Made by a program: the position numbers and the translations under genes
Part shown: positions 20,690 to 31,232 of the stretch, in pieces
Layout: every line of letters begins with the position of its first letter
Position numbering within the stretch: position 1 is the stretch's first letter
NCBI GenBank assembly: GCA_963575745.1
Contig: CAUYUJ010014628.1
Coordinates: forward strand, 77,501 to 140,000
Direction of reading: 5' to 3'
Source: Prorocentrum cordatum
Lineage: Eukaryota; Sar; Dinophyceae; Prorocentrales; Prorocentraceae
DNA: 62,500 nucleotides
The notes under the pieces: model-generated
The model's input: the letters and a program-made list of their open reading frames with translations, nothing else
The model's database searches: none
Told to the model about the DNA's origin: nothing

Positions 20690-21715
20690 GAGTGTCCACC
20701 CGCCATGGGGGTGTGTAATTTACATATGACTCTGCCCCGCTGTCCATTCCAACCGCGAACTCATGCCATCCCAGCCCACCCGGGATCGACCCGCACAGTC
20801 CCCTGCAACAAACACAATGCGCGCACGCTCGCTCATCACTCTTCTTTCGCGCAGCGCGTAGATGAACAAACAGAAACATGATACCCCCTGGTTTCTCAGC
20901 ACCCCGGGGATGTGCAGTTTACGTATGATTCTGCTCCATCGCCCTCGCTAGCCATGAACCCATGCCATCCCAACTAAACAGGTATCACCCCTGTATCGCC
21001 CCCTTTCGTCGCCGTCAACTACCACTATGCACGCGCACTCGTTCATCAAACAACATTACTTCCAATGACCGTTGGCAACAAACGTGGCGAAGTCCACGTT
21101 TCAAAAAGTCAGCGCGCGCTTTTACAAATCCTTCACGCAAACATTTGATTTCCAACATTTTCATCACATGCGTCCATCTCGCGCGCGCATGTCGAAATCA
21201 TTCGAACGCCCTCGCGCGCGTGTTGGGGGGGGTCCACGACCCCTGTCAAATCACACCATTCGGGTCACTCGCGCGCGTCGGCCGCGCGCATGTCGCAATC
21301 TTTCTACAAACTTCATCGCCGACGCGTGGACACCATCATCGTCATCTACGCAATCAGCAGTGGCGCCGTCAGCGACATCGCCGTCGTCAGCGTCATCATC
21401 GTCAACAACATCGTTGCTATCATCATCGTGTCTGCCGTTGTCGGCGTCGCCATAATACCGCGCCCGCGCGGGCCACCGACTCGTATGCAAGTGCCCGCGC
21501 GTCATGGCGGCTTGCGAGACGCGCTGGGAAGTCCCCGGCGGTCAGCGCCACCGCGGCCGCGTCGGTCGCGCCAGACTGAGTGGCTGCTCTTCGCACGAGC
21601 CTGCTCGCGCTAGCGCGGCCGCACCGACGCGCCAGCTAGCGCTAAGCATTCATCGCGATCGCCCGCGCATGGGTTTTTCAAACCACATTGCGGGTGGGTG
21701 GGTGGGGTGATTGCG
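20690..21715. repeat. Large tandem unit T, copy 1
   Basis: First of three head-to-tail units of about 0.9-1.04 kb. Markers in order: 'TTTACRTATGAYTCTGC' (20714 and again 20919), 'TCGAAATCATTCGAACGCCC' (21190), 'CATCGCCGACGCGTGGACAC' (21314), a GTCATC-rich stretch, 'CGCGCCCGCGCGG', 'GCGGTCAGCGCCACCGCG' then 'GCCGCGTCGG' (21538), and 'GGTGGGTGGGGTGATTGCGC' (21696). No conserved coding frame runs through it. Confidence 0.75.
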
Positions 21716-21815
21716 CGAGCAATGGAGTTGACAACCTCAAATTCGGCAAGGTGAATCTTCCTTTAAAACAGAAAGAGACTCGACCCCCGGCCCCCAGGAT
21801 TATTGGTACTCTTTT

Positions 21816-22700
21816 TTCGCATTGCAATTTACATATGTTTCTACCCCATCGTCCACTCTAAATTTGAAGCCGTACAATCCCAGTCCAACCAGTATCGCCC
21901 CCCACCCCAAACCACCATTACCCGAAACGCATACTATGTGGGCGCCCTCGTTCATCACAAAACATCTAAGTTTACAAACTCCCTTGCGAAAAGCAGGACG
22001 AGATGCACACGCGCGCGTCGTCGCGCGCGCATGCCGCAATCCATCAAACACCTGCGATGTCGTAGCGATTTCAAAACCGAGTGTCCAACACAAATCTAGA
22101 ATCACAGGGTTTCGCAACACGGATTTTCAAAAAAAACATGCGCGCGCGCTCTTACACATTCTTGCGGAAAAAAAAACATGTTTCAACATTTTCAAAAAAT
22201 GCTACCAACAGGGCTTCGAGCGCGCATGTCGAAATCGTTCGAACGCCCTTGCGCGCGTGCTGGGGTGGCACGACCCGTGTCAAATCATACCATGGCGGCC
22301 ACTCTCGCGCGTTTGCCGCGCGTGCATTTCGACCTCCTTCCAAAACCTTCATCACCGACGCGCAGACGCCGTCATCGTCGTCGGGGTGATCCGCATCGTC
22401 ACCAACATCGCTACTATCATCATCGTGTCTACCGTTGTCGACGTTGCCATGATATCGCGCCGGTCCAAGTTGCCGACTCACAGTGGAGTGCCCGCTGGGA
22501 TGTGCCGAGCGGTCAGCGCCACCGCGTTCGCGTCGGTCGCGCCAAACTAGCTGGCCGCTGCGCGCGCGAGCATGCGCGGGCTAGCGCGGCCGCAGAGATG
22601 CACCAACCAACAATAAGCACTCATCGCAATCGCTTCCGCGTAGGGTTTGCAGACCAAGTTGCGAGTGGGTGGTGGGATGTTTGCGCGGGCAGTGGAACAA
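21816..22700. repeat. Large tandem unit T, copy 2
   Basis: Same marker order as copy 1: TTTACATATG (21831), 'CGCGCGTCGTCGCGCGCGCA' (22013), 'TCGAAATCGTTCGAACGCCC' (22229), 'CATCACCGACGCGCAGACGC' (22350), 'GCGGTCAGCGCCACCGCG' (22508), and a 'GTGGGTGGTGGGATGTTTGC' end (22665). Indels relative to copy 1 account for the different length. Confidence 0.75.
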
Positions 22701-22749
22701 CTTCATGTTGAGCGGTGGTGGGCTGCACCACATAGATTCTCCTGTTTCA

Positions 22750-23520
22750 AAAAGAATTGGGATCTACCACCCCCGCCCATCAATCCGACAATCGACCCCA
22801 AGGCAGTCCGATTATCGACCCCCCACTCTTGCCTGTCAAATGTACCATACGCGCGCACCAATCTATCAAAACCATCAGTTTCCAATGATCCCCTGTAACT
22901 CGTGCGACGAAGTGCACACGCGCGCGTCGTCGCGCGCGCATGCCGCAGTCCTTCAAACACTCGAAGTGTCGTATGGGTTCGAAAACCAAGCGTCTCTAAA
23001 ACAGACGTAGTGTTTTCCAACATGAGCTTTCAACATAAGGTTTGCGCGCTTATTCGAACACATAAGAAAGCCATTGGGCTCTCAACGTGTTCATCAAATT
23101 CAACGAAGTGGGCCTCTCGCGCGCGCGCATGTCGAAATCATTCGAGCGCCCTTGCGCGCGTGCTGGAAGGGGGGGTGCATGATCCCTGCCGAGTAAAACC
23201 ATGCAGGCCACTCGCGGGCGTCGGCCGCGAGCGCAAGTCGAATCCTTCTACAATCTTCATCGCCGACGCGTGGACACCATCATCGTCATCTGCGCGATCA
23301 ATATCGGTGCCGGCATTGACCTCGCCGTTCCCATTGTTGTAGTCGACGCCAGCATCGATGCAATCATCATCCGCAATTGTCGACGTCGCCATGATACCGC
23401 GCCCGCACGGGTCACCAACTCGCACTGATGCTTCCACGCGTTCGCGCGGCCTGCGAGACGTGCTGGGGGGTCCCCAGCAGTCAGCGCCACCGCGGCCGCG
23501 TCCTTCCCGCCAGACCAGCC
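22750..23520. repeat. Large tandem unit T, copy 3
   Basis: Same markers: 'CGCGCGTCGTCGCGCGCGCA' (22919), 'TCGAAATCATTCGAGCGCCC' (23131), 'CATCGCCGACGCGTGGACAC' (23258), 'CAGTCAGCGCCACCGCGG' (23478). Its right end passes directly into the acidic reading frame at 23530, unlike copies 1 and 2. Confidence 0.75.
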
Positions 23521-23529
23521 GGCCGCTGT

Positions 23530-24780
23530 GCATCCGATGGCGGCTGCTGGCGTTGCGTCGGTGGCTGGGGCGGCTGCTTGCAGTGCGTCGGCGGCGGTGG
23601 AAGCGGTCCTCCGTGGGATCATCGCATCGGGCATGCGGAAAAAGGCTGCAGGAGCAGCTGCTACGCATCGCTGTGGAAGCAGCGGCTGGGGCAGCCGTGC
23701 GGGCCAGCCCTGCGCCGCCCTGCCGAGCGCATGGCGCCCTCGGCGCCTTCGACGAGGTGCTGCTCGAGGCAGGGCGCTGCCTGGGCCTCTCGGGCAGGGC
23801 GTCTACCGAGGACGTGCGCCTGAGCCTCCAGCGCGCGGGGCATGGTGGCCTCGTCCAGGAGCGGGCGGCCCTGCGGGCAGGGCGGCGCGCCCTAGCCCAT
23901 CCGACGGCCAGCGTGGCGGAGCGTGCGATCGAGGCGCTCGCCGAGCTCGCCGAAGGATCCGAGAACGTGGACAACGGCTCGGAGGCGGTGCAACTGGTGG
24001 AGGCAGCGAAGCCTGTGAAGCCCGTGCGCGGCGACACCGCTGACAAGGAGGTCGGCGTGGAGGAGAGTGTGGGCAAAGCCGTGGGCAAGAATCAACTCAA
24101 GTGATTGCTTGAGCCGTCGCCCAAGATCGTTGCGAAAGCCGGGGGGTCACCGACGCAGTTCGGGGAGGAGCCGCCGACAGTCTTCGGGATCGTGGAGGCG
24201 CCGGAACAGCTCGCGGAGGTACAGCCGGCGACCGTCGAGAGCATGAAGGCGTCGGAGCAGTCCAACGTGGCGATGCATAAGCACGACGATAGCGACAAGA
24301 AGAAATTCGAGGATGACGGCAAGCAGTTGCAGCTGGCGGAGGTGCTGGCGATCCTCGCGAGCGAGGTTGCCCGGCTCAAGGCAGTGAAAGTCAACCCCAT
24401 CACGATGAAGGTGTTCGAGAGCTCGGGCGACTCGACGGCGCTGGCGATGCGAGCCGCGGTCGCCGAGGGCACGCTCGAGGAGAAGTTCGAGAAGGCGGTG
24501 CAGTCCGGCAACGACCATGTCGAGGACGGTGCCGAGGAGACCAGCGAGAAGGTGGAGAACGACACCTTCAACGGTGCTCACGACGTCCCGCCTGCTGACA
24601 TGACCGACGGCGAGGGCAAGCATGAGGTTTTCGAGCGCGGCGTCAACCACAACATGACGAAGGAGTGCCAGGTCGTCGTCGACGACTCTTGCAACGCGGC
24701 GGAGCACGATGCAGAGAAGGAGTTCTGCGAGCTTCCGGAGTCCAGCGTAGCTTTCGCACGGACGGCACGGCGGGAAAGTG
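23530..24780 (+). CDS. Unrecognised acidic helical protein, frame interrupted by one TGA
   Basis: One plus-strand frame is open from within tandem unit T to the tandem repeat at 24778, except for a single TGA at 24102-24104. Codons before it give an Ala-rich helical stretch ('AVEAAAGAAVRASPAPPCRA', later 'RAIEALAELAEGSENVDNGS' and 'VGVEESVGKAVGKNQLK'). Codons after it give a hydrophilic Glu/Lys/Asp-rich protein ('QLAEVLAILASEVARLKAVK', 'EGTLEEKFEKAVQSGNDHVE'). The same composition on both sides of the stop suggests one gene with a nonsense change, or a boundary between exons. No ATG follows the stop closely. The stop sits in the inverted repeat CTCAAG-TGATTG-CTTGAG. I recognise no family, and no start is assigned. 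Confidence 0.4.
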
Positions 24781-24935
24781 CTGACCCGCGTGAGGCCGTC
24801 GGCGCACTGCTGGACCCGCCGCTGCCCCCCCAGAGCAGAGGGCGTGAGGCCGCTGCCCCCAGAGCAAAAGCTGACCCGCGTGAGGCCGTCGGCGCACTGC
24901 CGGACCCGCCGCTGCCCCCCCCAGAGCAGAGGGCG
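24778..24935. repeat. 90-bp tandem repeat
   Basis: 'GCTGACCCGCGTGAGGCCGT' followed by 'CGGCGCACTGC(T/C)GG' starts at 24779 and again at 24869. About 1.7 units are present and the frame is kept (30 residues per unit). It follows the acidic reading frame. Confidence 0.75.
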
Positions 24936-25030
24936 CGCACGGGGCCTGCCCTCCAGCCGAGGCGTGCGCGAGGCCTGTGGCGGGGGTGCGCCCAGGTGCA
25001 GCAGCCTGGAGGTCGTGGCGCGGGGGCGCT

Positions 25031-25167
25031 CCTGGGCATCGCTCGGACGTCCATTCCCTGTGCCTTTTGTCGGTTCCGTGCGTGGCCTTTTTTTCGCCAA
25101 ATGATCCAGGATGCTCCTCGATGGCCCTCGCCGAGACAAAAAAGGCACACGTCCGAGCGATGCCAGG
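25031..25167. mobile_element. MITE family A, copy 2
   Basis: A 137-bp element with inverted ends CCTGGGCATCGCTCGGACGT and ACGTCCGAGCGATGCCAGG, which match over 19-20 bp with one base inserted. The interior 'CCATTCCCTGTGC' and 'GATGCTCCTCGATGGCCCTC' are shared with copy 1 at 5175-5306. Confidence 0.85.
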
Positions 25168-25338
25168 GCTCGCGACGAGGAGGCTGCTGACCGTTTGTCG
25201 TGCGGCCTGCTGCGCCCAAGGGGCGTACGCGCGCCGCACCTCTCCCTCGGGCAGCTGTGCCTCGAATGACCGGGGCTCCCTGCCTGCGCTGGCGACGGCA
25301 CGGTGGGGCCCAGCAGCGGGCCGCGGGAGCCTGAAAAT

Positions 25339-25532
25339 CGGGTCGGGCGAAAGGGGGGGATTAGCAAAGGGGGGGTTTGAGACTCAGCTCACGCAGCTGA
25401 TTTTCCCGGCGCCTCCCGGCGCCGGAGGCGGCCATGTATCGAGGAACGGGCCCCTCGGCGAGGCCGAAGCCAGCTGCATGCAGCAAATCTCGTACCCCCC
25501 CCTTTCCCAATCCCCCCCTGTCGCCCGACCCG
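25339..25532. mobile_element. MITE family J, single copy
   Basis: A 194-bp unit with inverted arms of about 36 bp. The left arm is CGGGTCGGGCGAAAGGGGGG followed by GATT and AAAGGGGGGG; the right arm is the inverse, ending TCGCCCGACCCG. The centre contains a second inverted repeat (CGGCGCCTCCCGGCGCCG). No second copy was seen in this window. Confidence 0.7.
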
Positions 25533-25589
25533 AGAAAACTGGTTCGGTCGACCGTGCCCCCGCGAAAAAACAAAGCTGCGGGAGGGTGG

Positions 25590-26000
25590 GTGGGATGATT
25601 GCGCGAGCAACGACATTGGCAACTCACAGCAAACATTTCCGGGGAATGTAAAGGCCTACCCTCCTCTTCCCCCCTGGACTTCATAATACGCCTTGTCGTT
25701 TTTTCCCCGTATATGATTCTGCACACTCGTCCATCCTAAATAAGAAGTCGTACCATCCCAGGTAATCCGATTCCCGACCCACCCCTCATCCATGGCACAT
25801 GCACTTTGCGCGCACACTTGTTATCAATCATGCACAATTTTCAAGAACCCCGTGCAAACAACTGGACGAACAACACATGCGCGTCGTCGTCGCGCGCATG
25901 CCGGAAGCCTTCAAGAACAGTCGGTTTTGTACAGACTTCAATATCGAGCGCCCCGAAAATGTTTACAAAATAATTGAGTCGAGCCGAGAACGGATTTTCC
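25590..26000. repeat. Large tandem unit T, partial copy 4
   Basis: Begins with 'GGTGGGTGGGATGATTGCGC' (25585), as at the ends of units 1 and 2. It then has 'CCCGTATATGATTCTGC', 'GTACCATCCCAG' and 'GCGTCGTCGTCGCGCGCATG' (25880). It is separated from copy 3 by the acidic frame and two MITEs. Confidence 0.6.
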
Positions 26001-26254
26001 TGTTTCGGAAGTGTATGCCGAGTCAGGGAAGCAATCTTACACCGACAAGAGAGGGGCTGCTCATGCCAAGGTGCTCTTCGCCCCTCACTACCTGGTGGTC
26101 GGCTTAGAGAACTGAACGGTCGCGAACCGTGGAAAGGAAGAGCTTTCCTTTTCAAACAAGCCCGCGCTCGCGCTCGAGCCAATTCTCGTTCTGGTGACCA
26201 TTCTCACCAAAGGATACCACACGTACCCCTCGCGCGCGCATCTCGAAATCAATC

Positions 26255-26450
26255 GATGGCTTTGCGTTGCTTGGCATTGGTTTGCATCGCTTTGTATTGG
26301 TTTGCATTGGTTTGTATTGTTGAATTGCGTTGCACTGTTTTGCGTTAATTTGCGTTGCTTTGCACTGCTTCGTTTTGTGTTGCATGGTTGTGCATCGGCT
26401 TGCTTGCATTGCTTTACGCTGCTTTGCGTTGTTTTGCGCCACATATATTG
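26255..26450. repeat. TTTGCATTGG-type short tandem repeat
   Basis: About 190 bp of degenerate 10-12 bp units (TTGCGTTGCTTTG, TTGCATTGGTTTG). Confidence 0.8.
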
Positions 26451-26591
26451 CACCACATGGGCTGCGCCACCTCGATTGCACCACCTGGCTTGGGTCCGCG
26501 CTGGTTAACATGCATAAGTGTAATTATACGTATGTATATTACATACGAACGGATTTTATTTGTTTAACCCTACAGGTATGAAGGATTATCT

Positions 26592-26595
<4 letters not shown>

Positions 26596-26646
<51 letters not shown>

Positions 26647-26690
26647 AACGAAAACTAGAGAGAGAGAGAGAGCAGGAGCGATAGCGAGAG
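26596..26690. repeat. (GA)n microsatellite
   Basis: GA dinucleotide repeat with few interruptions on the plus strand. Confidence 0.9.
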
Positions 26691-26869
26691 AGACACCGAC
26701 AGCGATCCGCCACCGTGCCGTTGGCATGGCGTGGAGCGCCTCAAGGAGGCTCACAACTGTGCCGCTTTTGCAACCACGACTCTAGATTCTCAAGGGCCCG
26801 GACTCCGGGCTTCCTGGGCGCTCCGGGGATTCTCTGTGACCTCGCAAGGTGTGCCGCGTGCAGACAAGA

Positions 26870-28130
26870 GGGTCCAGAAACGGGCCTGGAGGAACCGAGG
26901 AGGCCGCGAAGACTGTCAAAAGAGGGCTCCAAGTCGCCCCATGATCGCTCCCATACGCCTAAGACGGCCTCAAGACGGCGAAAGAGGGGACCTCAAACCC
27001 TCGAGTAGGCCCTAAGAGGCCAACATCATAGATCTTCCTAAGGTGTTTGGGCTCCCACGACGGCCCAAGAGGGCCCCAAGAGGGCCCCAAGAGGGGGAAC
27101 ACGATCGGACATTTCGATCCTTCCGCCCAACGATGGCCCCAAGAGCCCCCCAGAGGCTCCCGAGGCCACCCCAAGACGCCCCAAGACGCCCCTAAGGGGG
27201 GCCCAAGACGCTCCAAGAGGCCCCTGGACACCCCCAAGACCCCCACAACAGCACCCCGAGAGGCACACCAAGAGGCCCTTGCAGGCATAACAAGAGACCC
27301 CCGGTGACCACAACCCATGCACGGTGGCGTGATATGCCCAAGGCAATTATATCCGCCGCCCCCCTGTGGCTTGCCACAAGGGTACACGGCTTGCCAAAAT
27401 GCATGGCGCATATCTTATTCTTTTCTACAAAGAGCTCTCCGTGGGGCTTCGGCCCCACCTGCCGACCACCCAGAGCACGCACCCCCGTCTGCTTGTTCGC
27501 TTACGCTTGGCTTCGAGAGGACTTACAAGACGGCTGAGATGGCCCTCCAGACGGCCAAGGCGGCCCGAAGAGAGGCCAGGATGGCGCCACGATGGCCTCC
27601 AAGATGATCCTAGATGCCTCCAAGATCGCCCAAGATGGTCCAAGAAAGCCCAAGACGGCCCAAGAAGCGCCCAAGAGGCCCCGAAGACGGCCCAAGAGGC
27701 CTCCAAGAGGTCTTCCAGGAAGGCCAGAAGAGGTTACAATCATTGACTTTCCTGTGCTTTTTGAAAGGTTGTGGCATTTGCTTCAGAAGCTGCCTTCCAA
27801 CGGCCCAAGACGGCCCAAGAGGCTCCCAAGATAGCCCCGAGATCGCCCAAGAGGTCTCTCAGGGCCCCAGGACGGCCCAAGAGGCTACCAAGACGGCCCC
27901 CAAAGGGCCCCAAGACGACCCAAGAGGACTCTAAGACGCCCAAGATGGCCTCCAAGACGACACTGAAGCGCCCAAAGAGGGCCCCGAGATGGACCAGAGA
28001 GGCTCCACAGACGGTTTTCGACGGCGTCAGACGGGCCAGGAACGCCCAGAGGCGGCCAGAGAGGCCCCCCAAAGAGGCCCCAGGAAACTCTAAGGAGACC
28101 CCAAGAATGACCCAAGACGCTTCCAAGAGG
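26870..28130. repeat. CCCAAGA minisatellite, locus 3 (largest)
   Basis: Two blocks (26870-27300 and 27535-28130) of units near CCCAAGAYGG and CCCAAGAGGCC, about 10-12 bp each. They are separated by 230 bp of other sequence (27310-27530). On the minus strand every frame reads Gly-Ala-Ser-Trp / Leu-Gly-rich sequence ('GASWALLGPSW'). Because several frames are open, I treat it as non-coding. Confidence 0.75.
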
Positions 28131-28354
28131 CTTCCTCATCTTTCTCCTCATCCTCCTGTCTTTTCCCTCTCCTCATCCTCTCCTGTTCCTCCCCAATGTT
28201 GTCCCCGAGGGCTTCCACAACGGCTGGGGGAACGCATGGTTCAACAGCGTGGCCAAACTCAGCCCCAGCGTTTTATCCACACAGGCGTATCCTAGAAGGC
28301 AGGAGGCGGCGGTGATTCGCCGCAGGCGTCTGCGATACACACATAGATATATGT

Positions 28355-28470
28355 AGAGAGCGAGAGAGAGAGAGAGAGAGTGATGGAGAGAGGACAGGGA
28401 AAGAGAGAGAGAGAGAGAAAGGGAGAGATGGGGGAGCGATAGAGAGAGAGAGAGAGAGATATAGAGAGCA
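28355..28470. repeat. (GA)n microsatellite
   Basis: GAGAGA runs broken by short non-repeat segments, about 115 bp. Confidence 0.85.
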
Positions 28471-28859
28471 CGAGTGTTGACAGCCCCCCCACAGTCGCTA
28501 AGGCGTCCACAATACTGCTCGAACTCCTCTTCCAAAAAGGGCTCGAAATCGCCGCGATTCGCCTCCAGACAAAAAGGACGGCTGCATGTTGAGGACGAGG
28601 TAGAGTCGGAGGACGCATCCATGAACGCCCATGCCTGCCTGTCAGACTTCCTCCGTGCTTCATTTTTCGAATGGTCCAGTAGTGGAATACTCATTTATCC
28701 CTTTCATCCTTTCCCAGCTCCGATGTCTCTCCTTTCCTCCCGCACTCCCTTCCGCCCCCTTCCGTTCTTCCATACCTCTCAGGTTTCTCTATTCGCCTCT
28801 TCTTCCGCCGGCCTCTCGCTCCTCCGCCCTCTCCTCCTCATCGTTCTTCCTCTTTCCCT

Positions 28860-28990
28860 CCTGGTCCTCCTCCTCCTCCTCCTCCTCCTCCTCCTCCTCC
28901 TCCTCCTCCTCCTCCTCCCTCTCCACCTCATATTTCCTCCTCCTCCTCCTCCTCTTATCTCCTCCTCCTTCCTCTCCTCCTCCATATTTT
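28860..28990. repeat. (TCC)n tract
   Basis: About 60 bp of perfect TCC followed by degenerate pyrimidine sequence. Confidence 0.9.
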
Positions 28991-29099
28991 TCCTTACCTT
29001 CTCACTAACTCCTCCATGTCGGGCCCCTAGCCGTATCGGTATTCAGGCTGGGCCGGGCGCTTCGCCTGAGGCGTCCTCACCAGTTGTGATCCTGAAGCT

Positions 29100-29740
29100 C
29101 GATGGAGCTTCAAGGATGGAAGGGGGATGGTGTTCAAGCTGTGGCTCTCGCCTCAACGTCGCGCGCAATCGTCTTCAAACGTTGTATCATATTCAAAGTT
29201 TTTTTGGGGGGGCTGCTTTCAAAATGTGGCTCTCGCCTCAGCGTCGCGCGCATTCGTCTGCAAACTTACAATCAACTTCAAGGGTGAATAGGGAGATAAT
29301 TTTCAAGTGGCTCCCGCCTTAGCGTCTCGGTCATTCGTCATACACGTTAGCAGCAACTTCAGGATGGAAGGGGTAATTTTCAAAGTAGGGCAGTGAATTT
29401 TCAACATGTGGCTCTCACCCCAGTGACGCGCGCATTTTTATCTTAGGACAATGTGGCATAGTCCAGGATGCGCTGTGATTCCTTTCCAAAACGTGGCTCT
29501 CGCTTGCGCGCCGCCCACATTCGTCGCAACACCTTGTGGCAAATTCAAGGGGAGCGCGGCCCTTTTGTTCAAAGTGGGCTCGCGCTTCAGCACAACGCAC
29601 GTTCGCCCCCAACTTTTGCAACAGTCAAAGAGTGGAACGCCCATAGTTTTCAAACGGTGCCGCTCGCCTCGACACCGCGCGCATGTTACACGCAAAACTG
29701 CAAAGGATGGACGGCCGCTCTTTTTCAAAACGGGGCTTTC
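29100..29740. repeat. Degenerate tandem repeat, about 90-bp unit
   Basis: At least six units carry 'TTTTCAAAA(T/C)GTGGCTCTCG', then 'CCTCAGCGTCGCGCGCATTC', then 'CAACTTCAAGG'. Positions of the 'GGCTCTCGC' core include 29141, 29230, 29409, 29501 and 29660. Divergence between units is high. Confidence 0.65.
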
Positions 29741-29873
29741 GATTGACATTTCGATCTTTTAAAAGACCCCGCGCTCCAGCGCATGCAGCACTGCGCTGAT
29801 CCAGGACGGCCCTAGTCAAACATGGAACTGTCGCTTGGAAACTCCCCGGCATGACTGGCCACGCGCGTAAACT

Positions 29874-30015
29874 TGACATCGAACCTGCCTCCTCGGCGAT
29901 ACATCGCCGACAGATCGGCGATAGGCCCTCGACATCGAAACCCCGCGTCTGTGGGCGGGGCGGAGCTATCGGGCCCCTATCGGCGATGACCAGTGAAGGT
30001 CGACGCGTGCCCCCC
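29874..30015. mobile_element. Dispersed repeat family G, copy 2
   Basis: Carries the perfect palindrome TCGGCGATACATCGCCGA (29893-29910). It then has 'GATCGGCGATAGGCCCTCGA', 'GGGCCCCTATCGGCGATGAC' and 'GGTCGACGCGTGCCCCCC'. It is closest to the copy at 36817. Confidence 0.65.
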
Positions 30016-30923
30016 TGAACCGACTCCCCTCTCGCAATCTGTCTTCCATGCCCTCCCCCGATATGAATGGGCCAATCATCATGTTCTGGGGGACCACCCG
30101 CACCCAACGCTACTCACCGCATGATTATTCCGCCGCCGCCGTCGTGGAGGAAGATGAGACTGAGAGGAGGAGGCAGAAGGAGGAGGGATAACGAGGAGGA
30201 GGAGGACAGGACAGGACAGGACATCCGCATGAGGGAGGGGATCAACGCCAGTGCGCCCGCTTAGGTGCAGTACAGAGCGTATGCGTACTTCCCCGGCGTG
30301 GGTGTTTTGCATCAAGGACTCGGCAGTCCTTCGACATCTTACCGAGGGAACTGCCAAGACCGCGCCAGAGGAGTGCACGCTGCCCTACTCGCCCCAAGCC
30401 CTCACCTCCCCGCCTCCTCCACCACGGTCGAGCGTGCGGCCCGTTCGCAGGGTGCCCTGTGCTACCAGCCAGTACATCTCTGATGAAACCACAGGGCGCG
30501 TCACCGCTGGCATCGCGCTGCCAATGGCGCGTGCGTGCGGGCCTGCGCCAGAAGGAGGGTTCCCTGAGCCCCTCTTTAACTCGCGAGCAAAATTCCTCTC
30601 TGTATCCTATGGAGAAGAAGACCGAGGAAGAGAAGAGAGGGGGGCACCATGCACTCCGATATGCCCTTGCTAGTTTGATCGGCGCTCCCTGCGCCAAGAC
30701 AGATGCTTCCCCCGCGCAAAACGCGCTCAGAAATGCAAGGCCCCTGCTCTTGTTGACTTCGTCTTGTCGTTTTCTGCAAGGTCGCACTCGATAACTCAAA
30801 CCATCTGGGGCAACGTGTGGCGCGCGCTGAAGATTCGCACGGCATTTCCGTCCAGCGGAAAAATGGCTGCGTGTGCGTACTCGTCTCCAACTTAGGTGTG
30901 CAAATTGGCCTGCGCTTGAATCT

Positions 30924-31190
30924 TCATGTGGCGGCAGTTGCGTACTTGCTTCCCCACCTGGCAACAACTCCAAGGCTTTTCCATTCCGAAAGAGCGTCTT
31001 CCACTTCTGGCAAAGTGCGGACTGCGCCGTTTTCGGCCAATTGGCGCCGAAATGCATCCGCGGAAAAATAGCCAATCTTGTTCCGTATAATGTCATAGAT
31101 GCCGTCCAAAGTTCGTGCGCTGCGCTTTCGCATCCGCTCTTCGATGACAAACCCTTCAACAGCCGCGTCTTTAAACGCTAAGAGGTCAGA
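30924..31190 (-). CDS. Unrecognised exon, winged-helix-like
   Basis: The minus frame 'FKDAAVEGFVIEERMRKRSA' through 'RTLDGIYDIIRNKIGYFSAD' to 'EDALSEWKSLGVVARWGSKY' and a stop at 30924 has clear amphipathic helices. The ending 'W-x2-LGVVARWG' resembles the wing of a winged-helix domain. The pattern, not a family match, is the basis. It lies downstream of and on the same strand as the repeat-containing frame at 31233-31935, so it may be a later exon of that gene or the start of another. Confidence 0.4.
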   Translation of the reverse strand, partial: SDLLAFKDAAVEGFVIEERMRKRSARTLDGIYDIIRNKIGYFSADAFRRQLAENGAVRTLPEVEDALSEWKSLGVVARWGSKYATAAT

Positions 31191-31232
31191 GGGAGCCCCA
31201 GTTGGGAAATGTTGCCGGTCCCTTTGCCTCAG

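Noticed and set aside
27425-28151. Gly-Ala-Ser-Trp-Leu repeat protein on the minus strand
   Set aside because: Several frames are open in parallel, the unit is not a multiple of three, and the same array occurs in unrelated places in both orientations.
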